Shown here: positions 29,615 through 39,309 of the stretch, one piece after another | Position numbering within the stretch: the first letter of the stretch is position 1 | How the letters are laid out: each line of letters opens with the position of its first letter | DNA from: Chitinophagaceae bacterium | GTDB taxonomy: Bacteria; Bacteroidota; Bacteroidia; Chitinophagales; Chitinophagaceae | Assembly: GCA_016703625.1 (NCBI GenBank) | Contig: JADJBP010000002.1 | Coordinates: 620,001-684,000 of the forward strand | Direction: 5' to 3' | DNA length: 64,000 bases | Position numbers and translations under genes: made by a program | Notes under the pieces: generated by a model | Databases searched by the model: none | What the model saw: only the letters and a program-made list of their open reading frames with translations | What the model was told of the DNA's origin: nothing

Positions 29615-30335
29615 ATGTGTTTTCATTATGCATTAACAAAAGAAAAAGCCGAGATTGAAATTCAACTGGGCGTTAACTGGGATGATGAATGGCAGCCAAT
29701 TTTTCATGCTGCTGGTTTTAGTTTTTTACAGATGCCTGTCATTACCCAGAAACAGCCCGGCCGGGTGCAGCTGTTTAACTGGGGTTTGATCCCGCATTGG
29801 GTAAAGACCAGGGCCGATGCCGGCAAACTGAAGGCCCAGACCCTGAATGCCCGCAGTGAAACCGTTTTTGAAAAACCATCCTTCCGTTCCTATATCCCCA
29901 ACAACCGCTGCCTGGTGATAGCCGACGGATTTTTTGAATGGATGGATTATCAGAAAAAAAATACCCGCATTTCATTCAAATGAAAGACCGGCAACTGTTT
30001 TGTTTTGCGGGTATCTATACCAGTTGGGTTGATAAAACCACAGGCGAACTCATCAACAGTTTTTCCATCCTCACCACCGATGCCAATCCCATGATGGAAA
30101 AGATCCATAACCTCAAAAAACGGATGCCGGTCATTGTACCGCCGTCGCTTTACAAAAAATGGCTGCAGCCTGATCTTACTAAAGAAGAGATACAGTCCTT
30201 TTTCCATCCTTACCCCTGAAGAAAATATGCAGGAGCATTCCATCAGCAAACGCATTACCTCCCGTACTGATAACCCCAATGTTCCCGGAAACCCTGGAGC
30301 CCTTTACCTACCCCGAACTGGCGCTGTTAAAATAA
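29615..30335 (+). CDS. SRAP (YedK/HMCES) abasic-site protein, frameshifted
   Basis: About 240 aa after repair. The chosen start gives MCFHYAL, placing the catalytic Cys at position 2, where SRAP proteins form a thiazolidine crosslink with abasic sites after Met removal. Further signatures are WGLIPHW, LNARSETVFEKPSFR, RCLVIADGFFEW and HNLKKRMPVIV. Frames break near 29955 (DYQKKN; the next frame continues KYPHFIQMKDRQLFCFAGIY) and near 30210 (HP joins to LTPEENMQEHS). The end at 30335 follows TYPELALLK and overlaps the convergent 2H gene by 9 bp. Confidence 0.88.
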
Positions 30336-30929
30336 TACGCCCTGCGCCGTGGTTACCGGCAAACACTCAAACTCAAAGCGCCTCACGATCTGGTACCGCT
30401 TTTTCATTTTGGGCCTGCGCAGCAACAGCATGGCATCGGCATAAAAACGCCCGGTGAATTTTTTATGCAGGTATTCCTTCATCAGCTCCAGGTATTTGTC
30501 TTTGGGCAGCCTGCCTGCCAGTGCGATCTGCGGGTCCTGTAAAAAATGAGGGTCATCACCCGCGGCCTTCATCAGCCGCCTTGCCTGTTTCAGGTTTTTT
30601 ATCAACTGCAGTACGCGGGGCTGGTTAACTATTTTTATAAATATGGCGTGCATGGGATAACTGCCAAAATCCTGCAACTCCACTACAAAAGGCTTTTCGG
30701 CCATGGCAATCAGCTGCAGGCGGTTGATGATCTTTTCTTCCATCATGGGGTTCGCCGTAAACCGAACCAGCGTAATATGCGGCCTGCCCGTTTGCGGCTG
30801 CAGGATATGGTATTTTTCCGTTAACTGCTGCCTGCACTTTTCAATTTTATGCCGCAGTTCTTCATGCGGATCTATCACCAGCAGGTATTCGTGTAACCGG
30901 TGCCCCGGTAAGCTGAGCGTGATGTCCAT
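30327..30929 (-). CDS. 2'-5' RNA ligase-like 2H phosphoesterase family protein
   Basis: 200 aa. The first HxT motif is PHITLVRF near residue 48. The second, expected as HxSL or HxTL near residue 138, reads DPQIALAGRL, with Gln in place of His, so the catalytic pair is incomplete. The rest of the fold (YHILQPQTGRPHITL, FYADAMLLLRRP) fits the family. It is divergently transcribed from umuD across a 126-bp region with a long palindrome and converges on the SRAP gene. Activity is uncertain; a binding role is possible. Confidence 0.7.
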   Translation of the reverse strand: MDITLSLPGHRLHEYLLVIDPHEELRHKIEKCRQQLTEKYHILQPQTGRPHITLVRFTANPMMEEKIINRLQLIAMAEKPFVVELQDFGSYPMHAIFIKIVNQPRVLQLIKNLKQARRLMKAAGDDPHFLQDPQIALAGRLPKDKYLELMKEYLHKKFTGRFYADAMLLLRRPKMKKRYQIVRRFEFECLPVTTAQGVLF

Positions 30930-30965
30930 ACTGAAATCATTTTAAAATGAAAAATTTGTTTCCCC

Positions 30966-31001
30966 AACTAATTTAGCATAAATTTACTAAATAAATTAGT
31001 T
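30966..31001. promoter_or_regulatory. Palindromic operator candidate between the 2H gene and umuD
   Basis: AACTAATTTA at 30966-30975 and TAAATTAGTT at 30992-31001 are exact reverse complements 16 bp apart. A nested TTTAG...CTAAA pair lies inside. The position, centred between two divergent starts (30929 and 31056), suits a damage-response repressor such as LexA. The regulator is not in the window. Confidence 0.5.
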
Positions 31002-31055
31002 ATTTGCAAATAAATTATTCCCGCCCGGGGCGGGATGAAATAAAAATATACCATT

Positions 31056-31487
31056 ATGGAAGTAGAGAATTTTTTTGCCGCCGGTTACCGTGGCAGCAAG
31101 GAGTTTAAGCAGCTGGATGTGCCCACGGCCAATGCCACCGGCTTTGGCGCAGCAGCCGATGATTATATGGAACGGGGCATTGACCTCAATGAACAACTCA
31201 TCCGCAACAAGCCCGCCACTTATTTTATGCGGGTGAGCGGCAGCAGCATGATCAATGCCTGCATACACGACGGTGATATTGTGATCGTGGACCGTTCCAT
31301 AAAACCGGTAAGCGGTAAAATTGTAATTGCCGTGGTAGATGGCGAAATGCTTATACGGCGACTGGAAAAAACCCTGAACCGCGTTCGGCTGATCCCCGAA
31401 ACGCCAAAGCTGTCGCCGATCGAAGTGAGCGAGTTCAGCGACCTGGTGATCTGGGGAGTGGTGAGTTATATTATAAAGAGTGCGTAA
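31056..31487 (+). CDS. umuD: UmuD-like LexA-family autoprotease subunit of polymerase V
   Basis: 143 aa, collinear with E. coli UmuD. The cleavage region reads ATGFGAAADDYME (Thr-Gly in place of Cys-Gly). The serine is present in VSGSSMINACIHDGD, with SSM instead of the usual DSM. The lysine of the Ser-Lys dyad, expected in a GEFTVKRL-like block, is replaced: the text reads DGEMLIRRLEK with two Arg. Self-cleavage may therefore be weak or altered. The gene is the start of an umuDC-type unit, but umuC lies about 800 bp further on across a transposase remnant. Confidence 0.85.
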   Translation: MEVENFFAAGYRGSKEFKQLDVPTANATGFGAAADDYMERGIDLNEQLIRNKPATYFMRVSGSSMINACIHDGDIVIVDRSIKPVSGKIVIAVVDGEMLIRRLEKTLNRVRLIPETPKLSPIEVSEFSDLVIWGVVSYIIKSA

Positions 31488-31794
31488 CAACCCCGCCTGA
31501 AGTGATTACCCTGGGGCGGAAAAAAAAACGGGCGGTTAGCGGATGGACACGAATTTCAATTTTAATAAAAATTACAGCTATGCCACTCCTTAAATCGGGA
31601 TTCATTTTGTTTGGGCTACAAAAAACAGGCTCCCTGTTAACAAAAGAAAGCCGCCACTTCAGGATTATTTTCACATATAAAGAAAACGGGATAAAAGGGA
31701 GAGATTCATATAGATTTTGCAAATGGGCATTATTATCATTATCCAGCCATATAATTTCTCTGCTCAAATGCTGTACAAACAATTGCGCTATAGC

Positions 31795-32160
31795 ACTTCA
31801 CTAAAAAGCGAAAGTTCATTTCTGGGCCAATAAAAAACAACTGTATTTAAACAAAATTTCATGGCAGGATGACTATTTTGCAGTATCGAACTGTCGATTC
31901 TGCAGTTAACAAAGTAAGAGAATACATTAAAAACCAGGAGGCCCATCATGAGAATAAACATTTCAACAGGAGTATGACGACGATTATGGAGAAATATGGA
32001 TTTTACTGCATTATAATGGCTAAAGCCTGGGGTGTAAGATTTTACGGGAGTTGCATCGTATCAGCATTTGGGGCAATAATTTTAGGGCATCCCAAAAGGG
32101 CGATGGCAATTCAGGCAGAGCAGGCAATTGAAAAGGCTCATGGCGGTATGCGATATGGAT
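31795..32160 (+). mobile_element. Decayed IS200/IS605-type (REP-associated) transposase fragment between umuD and umuC
   Basis: Pieces in two frames match the C-terminal third of Y1 transposases: LKSESSFWANKKQLYLNKISWQ (two parts joined by one base at about 31820), then DDYFAVS, and after another shift VNKVREYIKNQEAHHENKHF and EKYGF. The block YIKNQEAHH is diagnostic of the REP-associated tyrosine transposase group. The HUH motif and catalytic Tyr regions are missing, so this is a dead remnant. The stretch 31488-31795 before it has no supportable gene. Confidence 0.6.
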
Positions 32161-32198
32161 AAGTTCTCCATTATGTAATAATACTGGCATTCTGAATT

Positions 32199-32227
32199 AG
32201 CCTCAGGTTTTCAAACCCTGGGAGGCT
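32199..32227. repeat. Hairpin beside the transposase remnant
   Basis: AGCCTC (32199-32204) pairs with GAGGCT (32222-32227), and the arms continue imperfectly as AGGTTT with AAACCCT. The result is a compact GC-capped hairpin between the transposase remnant and umuC. It could be a REP-like end structure or a terminator. Confidence 0.45.
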
Positions 32228-32307
32228 TAAATTTAAAGATAAAAGCGCATGGATATAAAGATTCTTCAGGATCAAAAACACCGTCTCACCGGGAATAGAT
32301 CTCATTC

Positions 32308-33591
32308 ATTGGGCAGGGGTTTAAAGCCATCGTTGACTGCAACAGTTTTTACGCCGCCTGCGAAAGGTTATTCAAACCCTCGCTGCAGGGCAAACCCGTT
32401 GTTGTACTGAGCAACAACGATGGCTGCATCGTATCCCGTACTGATGAAGCCAAGGCCCTGGGCATACAGATGGCCGGGCCCTATTACCAGCACAAACAGG
32501 AGATCGAAAAAAACAACGTGGCTGTTTTTTCCAGCAATTACCATTTATATGGCGATATCAGCTGGCGGGTGATGGAAACCCTGCGCATCCTTTCGCCGCA
32601 TGTAGAAGTATATTCGGTTGATGAATCTTTTTTAGACCTCACCGGCATTGATGAAAATAAACTGTACGAGTACTCGCTTTTTTTAAAGCATACCACCGAA
32701 TTATGGACCGGCATCCCGGTATCCATCGGTGTTGCCCCATCCAAGGTATTGTCCAAAGTGGCCAACCGCCTTGCCAAAAAAAACAAAACGGGTACAAAGG
32801 GTGTCATGATCCTGCAAACACCCGAACAGCAGATGGAGGCCCTGCAAAAAACTCCGGTAGAAGATGTATGGGGCGTAGGTGGTGCAGGATCCAAAAAATT
32901 ACGCCTGTTCAACATCAATACCGCCTGGGACCTGCGCAACATGAGCGAGGAGTGGGCCAGGAAGAACCTCGGTGGCGTTGTAGGTGTAAGGCTGATAAAG
33001 GAACTGCGCGGAGAGCCCTGCATAGAAATGAAGGACCCGCTGGAAACAAAAAAAATGATCGCCACCACCCGTATGTTTGGAAAGCCGGTTTATGAAGTGC
33101 GGGAATTAGCGGAAGCCGTTGCCACCTATATTACAAGAGCAGCAGAAAAACACCGGCGCCAGGGCAGCGCTGCAAAAAATATCACTGTGTTTGTGGTAAC
33201 CAACGATTACAGCAGCACTTACGAATACAAACCCGCTACCGGCTCACTGTACACGATCCTCCCCTTTGCCACTTCACTCACCAACCTGCTGATCGAACAT
33301 GCCATGCCGCTGGTTGACAACCTGTACCGCAGGGGAAGCAAATATTTAAAAGCCGGCGTAATACTTGGCGGCATTGTACCCGACAATGCAGTGCAGTTCA
33401 ATTTATTTGAACCCCCGCCCGGTGCAAATGAAAAAATACTGATGAAGATGATCGATAATATAAACTTCAGCATGCGGAACGACGTTTTAAAATTTGCCAG
33501 CTCGGGCACCAAACGCGACTGGAAAATGCGCCAGGAACTGAGGAGCAAACGCTTTACCACCAGGTGGGATGAATTGTACAAGGTTCGTTAA
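32308..33591 (+). CDS. umuC: UmuC/DinB-type Y-family DNA polymerase V subunit, start codon unclear
   Basis: About 424 aa. The catalytic N-terminus KAIVDCNSFYAACERLF, the SNNDGCIVSRTDEAKALGI fingers motif, VYSVDESFLDLTGI with the catalytic Asp-Glu, and helix-hairpin-helix VWGVGGAGSKKL are all present, as is the UmuC C-terminal domain. The frame is closed by TAG at 32296-32298 and contains no ATG, GTG or TTG before the first conserved residue (codon 32320). ATT at 32308 is the only plausible unusual start. Alternatively one missing G in the GGGG at 32316-32319 would join it to an ATG at 32249. The nearest in-frame ATG (32470) would delete catalytic residues. Confidence 0.8.
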   Translation: MGQGFKAIVDCNSFYAACERLFKPSLQGKPVVVLSNNDGCIVSRTDEAKALGIQMAGPYYQHKQEIEKNNVAVFSSNYHLYGDISWRVMETLRILSPHVEVYSVDESFLDLTGIDENKLYEYSLFLKHTTELWTGIPVSIGVAPSKVLSKVANRLAKKNKTGTKGVMILQTPEQQMEALQKTPVEDVWGVGGAGSKKLRLFNINTAWDLRNMSEEWARKNLGGVVGVRLIKELRGEPCIEMKDPLETKKMIATTRMFGKPVYEVRELAEAVATYITRAAEKHRRQGSAAKNITVFVVTNDYSSTYEYKPATGSLYTILPFATSLTNLLIEHAMPLVDNLYRRGSKYLKAGVILGGIVPDNAVQFNLFEPPPGANEKILMKMIDNINFSMRNDVLKFASSGTKRDWKMRQELRSKRFTTRWDELYKVR

Positions 33592-33746
33592 ACACTACCG
33601 GTTATTATAAATAAAATACATACTGAACGCAGCAGGATTTACAAAGCAAAGAATATTTTTTACATAATTAACAGGTTTTATACTGTATAAATACAGCCTG
33701 TTGCCGGGATGGCACGGTTTTGAGGCTGTTATTTTAAAATAAGTAG

Positions 33747-33953
33747 ATGAGAAAGCAAACAAATAATGATTATTCAGCTGCCAATGGCGGCCACAATCAA
33801 TTTAAAGAAAGTAAAAAAAATGCCCCGGTTAAAAAAAGTCCGCGTTATATCGATACCGAAGCAGACCTGGGTGAAGGTATCCTGGATGTAGGTATAGAAA
33901 CGTCCAATACCCATGGCAGGGGAGGTGATCAGCAATTCAACTCCTGGAATTAA
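33747..33953 (+). CDS. Small hydrophilic protein of unknown function
   Basis: 68 aa, rich in Asn, Lys, Gly and Asp, with no hydrophobic stretch. It contains KKSPRYIDTEADLGEGILDVG and ends DQQFNSWN. I do not recognise the family. It stands alone between umuC and the carotenoid-type desaturase on the same strand, with about 150 bp free on each side. Those flanks contain no other feature that I can support. Confidence 0.4.
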   Translation: MRKQTNNDYSAANGGHNQFKESKKNAPVKKSPRYIDTEADLGEGILDVGIETSNTHGRGGDQQFNSWN

Positions 33954-34072
33954 AACTTACCGGCATACCATTACGTTGCCGGATTATAACAGTCAACCTG
34001 CTTTTTACAATCCGATCTTTTCTCAAAAGTTAATACCCGAAAACCAGTAATTTTGTCCCCGGGGATAAAATT

Positions 34073-35544
34073 ATGATCAAAGAAAATAACCAGTCATGTG
34101 CGGTGATCGGTACAGGCGTTTCAGGTATTGCAGCCGCCATACGCATGCGTAATAAAGGTTACCGGGTAACCGTGTTTGAAGCCAATTCATTTCCCGGTGG
34201 CAAATGTTCAACAGAAACAAAGGATGGCTACCGTTTTGATATGGGCCCATCGGTATTTACCATGCCGCATTATGTAGATGAACTGTTTAAACTCTCCGGC
34301 AAAAACCCACGCGAACATTTTAACTATATACATCTTGACCCGGTGTACAAATATTTTTTTGAAGATGGTACGGCCCTGGATGCTTACCATGGCAAAGAAA
34401 AATTTGCTGAACAACTGTCAGCCAAAACAAAAGATAAGAAAGAAGACATCATCAGGTACCTCAACAGAACAGAAACCATTTACAACCTCACCGACGAAGT
34501 TTTTTTAAAAATTCGCTGCACCGCCTGAAGAATTTTTTACCTGGCCGGTGGCCAGGGGCATATTGAATTTTGGAAAGATAGGTGCCTTTGACACCATGGC
34601 AGGAGCCAATCAAAGATCTTTCAGGGATCCAAGGCTGGTAAAGGTTTTTAACCGCTATGCCACGTACAACGGATCGAGCCCTTACTTATCGCCTGCTACC
34701 TTAAATGTGATCGCCCATGTTGAAATTGTAAAGGCGCCTTTTATCCCGAAGGAGGCATGTACAGCATCACCGGTTCAATGGTGCAGCTGGCAAAAGATAT
34801 TGGTGTACAGTTTAAATTTTCTACACCGGCCAGGGAGATCCTGGTTGAAAATAAAAAGCTACGGGCATCAGGACCGATGCCGGAACCGAAAATTTTGATA
34901 TTGTTATCAGCAATATGGATGTGTATAACAGTTATAAAAAATTAATGCCGCAGGTAAAAAGGCCGGCAAAAACCCTCGACCAGCCAAAATCGAGTTCGGG
35001 CATAATTTTTTACTGGGGCATTAAAAAAGAATTTAAAGAACTGGGGCTTCATAATATCCTGTTCAGCGAGGATTATGAAGCCGAATTCAATACCATCTTT
35101 GCCAAAAAAGCGATTTACCACGACCCTACCATTTACCTCAACATAACCAGCAAGCATACCCCAACCGATGCACCGCCCGGCTGTGAGAACTGGTTCTCCT
35201 TTATCAATGTGCCCAATAATTCGGGGCAGGACTGGGACATGTTCATTACAGAAGCCCGTGAAAATATGATATTGAAAATAAACAGGGTTTTAAAAACGGA
35301 TATCAGGCCGCTGATCGAAAGTGAAATGGTCTTTGATCCGAGGGTCATCGAAAACCGTACATCCAGTGCCTTTGGTGCCATTTACGGCAACAGTTCCAAC
35401 AATAAATTCGCCGCATTTTTTACGGCATGCCAATTTTCAAAAGATATAAAAAACCTTTATTTCTGCGGGGGCAGTGTACATCCCGGTCCGAGTATCCCCC
35501 TCTGCCTGCTTTCGGCTAAAATTACCACCGAATTAATCAGTTAA
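34073..35544 (+). CDS. CrtD/CrtI-family carotenoid desaturase, frameshifted
   Basis: About 490 aa when repaired. The N-terminal Rossmann motif VIGTGVSGIAAAIRMRNKGY binds FAD; YRFDMGPSVFTMPHYVDELF and the C-terminal NLYFCGGSVHPGPSIPLCLLSAKI are CrtI-family signatures. Frames break near 34515 (a T/A-rich run after EVFLK), 34735 (KGAFYPEGGMYS is split) and 34880. Compared with the CrtI at 45715-47231, which starts the pathway, this second copy resembles 1-hydroxycarotenoid 3,4-desaturase (CrtD), the partner of CruF. It could instead act on a product of the ABC/acyl-carrier cluster 130 bp downstream on the same strand. Confidence 0.75.
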
Positions 35545-35676
35545 TATTGGGTTAGGGCGGCTTATTTAGTTTAAATTTGCACACTTTAATATAAACAGGT
35601 TTTAAGCTGCCCGGAACTACAATGTAAAAAAGCAGTAACAGCCGTATAAACCCTTTTAGGGAAGGGGATAATAAAC

Positions 35677-36429
35677 ATGAGCAACCCGGCGATCATAGAG
35701 ATACGGAATTTAACAAAAACATTTAAAGGTGCCAATGAGCCGGCAGTTGATGGCATCTCCTTTTCGATAAAGCGGAATGAGATTTTTGGATTGCTTGGAC
35801 CTAATGGTGCCGGAAAAACGACCACCATTTCTATTCTTTGCGGCCTTTTCCCGCCAACAGGCGGTAAGGTTTTTATCGACGGAAAAGACCTGCATACCGA
35901 AATGCTTGCCATCAAAAATATGATCGGTGTTGTGCCGCAAGATATTGCATTGTATCCAACATTATCTGCACGGGAAAACCTGGCTTTTTACGGGAGTATG
36001 TACGGGCTTCATGGAAAAGAACTGAAAAATAACATGGATATATGGCTCGAAAAACTGGGGTTGACCGATGCTTCAAAAAGGCAGGTATCCACTTATTCGG
36101 GGGGAATGAAAAGAAGGGTGAATTTAATTGCCGGTGTTTTACATAAACCTTCTATTTTATTCCTGGATGAACCCACGGTTGGCGTGGATGTACAGAGCCG
36201 CAATGTGATCATTGAATGCCTGAAAGAGATCAATGCAGCAGGCACCACCATCATTTACACTTCTCACCATATGGAAGAAGCGCAGAATTTTTGCACCCGT
36301 GTTTCCATTATTGACCGTGGAAAGATCATAACAGAAGGTACACCAGGTGAATTGATCCGCAACAATGCCGGGTCTACCAACCTCGAAAACGTGTTTTTAA
36401 ATTTAACCAACCGTAAATTAAGAGACTGA
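35677..36429 (+). CDS. ABC transporter ATP-binding protein (ABC-2 type export)
   Basis: 250 aa, intact. Walker A LLGPNGAGKTTT near residue 42, Q-loop VVPQDIALYP, signature TYSGGMKRRVNL, Walker B ILFLDEPTVGVD and the switch His in IYTSHHMEEA. The C-terminus NLENVFLNLTNRKLRD is typical of the drug/lipid exporter (DrrA/NodI-like) group. The stop overlaps the permease start (ATGA), so the two are translationally coupled. It powers export of whatever the downstream carrier-protein genes make or modify. Confidence 0.92.
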   Translation: MSNPAIIEIRNLTKTFKGANEPAVDGISFSIKRNEIFGLLGPNGAGKTTTISILCGLFPPTGGKVFIDGKDLHTEMLAIKNMIGVVPQDIALYPTLSARENLAFYGSMYGLHGKELKNNMDIWLEKLGLTDASKRQVSTYSGGMKRRVNLIAGVLHKPSILFLDEPTVGVDVQSRNVIIECLKEINAAGTTIIYTSHHMEEAQNFCTRVSIIDRGKIITEGTPGELIRNNAGSTNLENVFLNLTNRKLRD

Positions 36430-37723
36430 TGATGATCAAATTATGGGCAACGGTTAAAAAAGAAACTTTACTCCTGGTAAGGGATAAGGTAGGCCTTTCT
36501 ATTTTATTCCTGATGCCGATGGCCCTGATCTTAGTGATGACACTGATACAGGATTCAGCTTTTAAAACAATGAATGAAAAAGGGATACCCATCGTTTTTG
36601 TAAACAATGATCATGATTCGCTGGGCATTATGATAGAACAGGGATTACGCAATAACGACCTCTGCGATTTTAAAGACAGCATTGATGGAAAACCCGCCAC
36701 AACTGAGCTTGCCATGAAAGCCGTTGGGGAAGGAAAATTTTTGGTGGGCGTTATCATACCCGCCGGCGCAACGGCTGCCATCCGGAAAAATGTGACAAAA
36801 CTGGTCAGCGAAACTTTGAATGGAGAAGATACTGCCACAGAAAAACCGGCGCAATTACCCGACTCTGTTGAGATCAGCATCATCATTGACCCGGTTGCCA
36901 AAAAATCATTTTTAATTTCTGTAACCAGCAACCTCCGTGAATTCATTTCGGAAGTGAAAACAAAGATCATGTTCCAGACCTTCAGCGACCAGGTTGCGGA
37001 AGTGATCCCAGACAAACCAATACACCAAAAAACACATATCAAAGATCACAGATCATCAGCTATACAGAAATTTATGCTTCCAAAACCGCTGATAAAATCG
37101 TGCCCAATGCTGTGCAACACAATGTTCCGGCATGGACCATCTTTGCCATGTTCTTTATTGCCATACCGCTGTCGGGCAGCATCCTCAAAGAAAAAAATGA
37201 AGGCAGTGTATTCCGGCTATACACCATGCCTACTCCATATTTATTACTGGTAAACGGGAAGATCATCGTATATGTAATAGTATGCCTGCTGCAGTTCATA
37301 CTGATGCTTTCTGTTGGGAAATATTTTCTACCCATGCTTGGCCTGCCGGCACTGGTTTTGGGCAACAGCCTGGCAGGCATTTTTATATTAACACTGGCTA
37401 CTGCGTTTGCGGCAACCGGTTATGGTGTAATGGTTGGTACACTGGCATCAACCGAACACCAGGCAGCCATCATGGGTTCGCTTTCCATTTTATTATTATC
37501 GGCACTGGGCGGCATTTGGGTACCCAGTTATGTAATGCCGGAAGTGATGCGCAGCATCAGCGCCTGGTCGCCTTTAAACTGGTCGCTGGAGGGATTTTAT
37601 AAACTGTTTTTACGGGGCGGGCATGTGCCCGATATATTACCGGACGCTTTAAAATTAATGCTGTTCTTTTTTGCCACCATGACCGTCTCTTATTTATATA
37701 ACAGGAAAAAAAGAACCGTTTAA
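36429..37723 (+). CDS. ABC-2 type permease, frameshifted
   Basis: About 430 aa after repair. One N-terminal helix (LSILFLMPMALILVMTLIQ), a large extracytoplasmic domain of about 200 residues, then five helices, including WTIFAMFFIAIPLSGSILKEKNEGS and ALGGIWVPSYVMPEVMR, typical of ABC-2 exporters of the DrrB/YhgE style. The frame breaks near 37030-37045, where HIKDH should continue in the frame leading to SYTEIYASKTADKIVPNAVQHN. It begins in the overlap with the ATPase stop, and the ACP starts 3 bp after its end. Confidence 0.88.
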
Positions 37724-37726
37724 CCC

Positions 37727-37981
37727 ATGGAAACTAACCTGATCATTGAAGAAATAAAGAAATATATCCAGCAGAACATACTGGCATCATCCGTGCATAT
37801 TGATGCCGGCACCCAGTTAAAACAGGCGGGTATTGATTCATTTTCAACCGTGGAGATCATCCTGTTCATAGAACGAAAGTTCGGCGTATCCATCCCAGAT
37901 GAAAAACTGATCCCGGATAATTTTAAAACATTGCAGTCATTGGCTGAAACCGTACAGGAACTGATGCCCGGTACATCTTAA
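37727..37981 (+). CDS. Acyl carrier protein
   Basis: 84 aa, a free-standing carrier protein. The phosphopantetheine serine is S38 in QAGIDSFSTVEI, a good match to the DSxxxxE/D pattern. The flanking helices (NLIIEEIKKYIQQNI and FIERKFGVSIPDEKLIP) are as in ACPs. It is not beside fatty-acid synthesis genes but sits between an exporter and a condensation-like acyltransferase, so it is a dedicated carrier for the acyl or aminoacyl group loaded by the AMP ligase at the end of the run. Confidence 0.92.
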   Translation: METNLIIEEIKKYIQQNILASSVHIDAGTQLKQAGIDSFSTVEIILFIERKFGVSIPDEKLIPDNFKTLQSLAETVQELMPGTS

Positions 37982-37992
37982 AGTGTAGAAGC

Positions 37993-39309
37993 ATGAACTC
38001 TTTTAATAAAGCTGATCTTCCAGGAAAAGTAATACTGAGCGGTGCCGATTGTTTTCACCTGGTGCTGGATAAACATGCAGAAAAACACGGTGCCGGCGGC
38101 AACGTAATGCGCAAGATCTTTTATTTCGATAAAGCACTGTCATTTGAAAAGATCGATCACGTACTGAAAAGTTCCCCGGTCATTTACTGGCTTTGTAATA
38201 TCACGCTGGTGCACGGCAATTTATTTAAACTGCCCTACTGGAAATATACCGGGAAGGGCAATGAGATCATTCTAACAGAACACCACTCAGCCATTGAAAA
38301 TGAGATCCCCGGATCCATATTAACAAGAGACATAACCATCAGGTCTGAACGCTTTATTGAAGCCGACCTGGTATATTACCCCTCGGGCAGCTGTGCTTTT
38401 ATTGTATCCTGGAACCACATATTACTGGATGCAAAAGGAACAACACTGCTGTTTGAACATTTAAACAGGTTATCATCCGGCATGCCGCAAAATATGAACA
38501 CCTTTTTCCCGGGACCGGAAAAGAAAACCGGCATCATCACATACATACGCAACATGTACCGGGTAAAAAAATTTGTACAAACATCTGCCAGGCCCCCGGT
38601 AAGTTCTGTGGCTTCGCCTATGCAAAAGCATACCGGCGGCAGTACCTGTACCAAAGTCATTTCATTCAGTGTTGCCGAAACAAAAAAAATAAATGAGAAT
38701 GCTTTTAGATCCGGGTCACGCTTTGGGCCTGCTTTGTATTTGATCGCGGGTTGCTCTCATGTTATTCATTTCCTGAACAGGCAAAGAAATACAGCCGGCG
38801 ACCTGTGGCTGCCGGTGCCCTATGATGGCAGGCTGCGGGGAGCTGCTGGCCCCCTGATATCTAACTGCGTATCCTTCTTATTTTACCGTATCCCAAAAAC
38901 CGAACTGGAAAATGTAGCACAAACCGTATCCTGTTTAAGTAAACAAATGACAGCACAGATCAGGGATGGCATACCAAAACATTATACCATGTTCCTGGAT
39001 ATGATGCGGCATGTACCGCTCTGGCTGTATTATTTTTTAATAAGCCGTACCAACAGGGGCGTGTTTGCAAGTTTTTTATTTACTTCTACCGGCGATAATT
39101 TCAATGAACTCAGGTCATTATTTGGCGAGCCTGTCCGGAATATCAATATGATCCCTGCATTAACGTTTCCGCCTGGTTTGACATTTGTATTTTTAAAGCA
39201 TGATGATGCACTCCATATAAATATTGCCTACTCGCCGGATGTGGTAAGCAATAATGAACTACATTTAATTGAAGAGAAAATAAAGGAAATTTTACCCGGA
39301 AATTATTAA
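37993..39309 (+). CDS. Condensation-domain-like acyltransferase
   Basis: 438 aa, intact. The active-site motif appears as WNHILLDAKG: H142 and D146 match the second His and the Asp of the HHxxxDG motif of NRPS condensation and WS/DGAT-type acyltransferases, with Asn replacing the first His. VPYDGRLRG and ISNCVSFLFYRIP fit the C-terminal half of the same fold. It has no attached adenylation or carrier domain, so it should work with the free ACP just upstream. The TAA stop overlaps the next ATG (TAATG). The acceptor (alcohol or amine) is unknown. Confidence 0.75.
   Translation: MNSFNKADLPGKVILSGADCFHLVLDKHAEKHGAGGNVMRKIFYFDKALSFEKIDHVLKSSPVIYWLCNITLVHGNLFKLPYWKYTGKGNEIILTEHHSAIENEIPGSILTRDITIRSERFIEADLVYYPSGSCAFIVSWNHILLDAKGTTLLFEHLNRLSSGMPQNMNTFFPGPEKKTGIITYIRNMYRVKKFVQTSARPPVSSVASPMQKHTGGSTCTKVISFSVAETKKINENAFRSGSRFGPALYLIAGCSHVIHFLNRQRNTAGDLWLPVPYDGRLRGAAGPLISNCVSFLFYRIPKTELENVAQTVSCLSKQMTAQIRDGIPKHYTMFLDMMRHVPLWLYYFLISRTNRGVFASFLFTSTGDNFNELRSLFGEPVRNINMIPALTFPPGLTFVFLKHDDALHINIAYSPDVVSNNELHLIEEKIKEILPGNY

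Noticed and set aside
31502..31804. A 100-residue plus-strand frame and a 103-residue minus-strand frame just after umuD.
   Set aside because: No recognisable domain, low-complexity composition, and the region borders a decayed transposase; probably non-coding debris.
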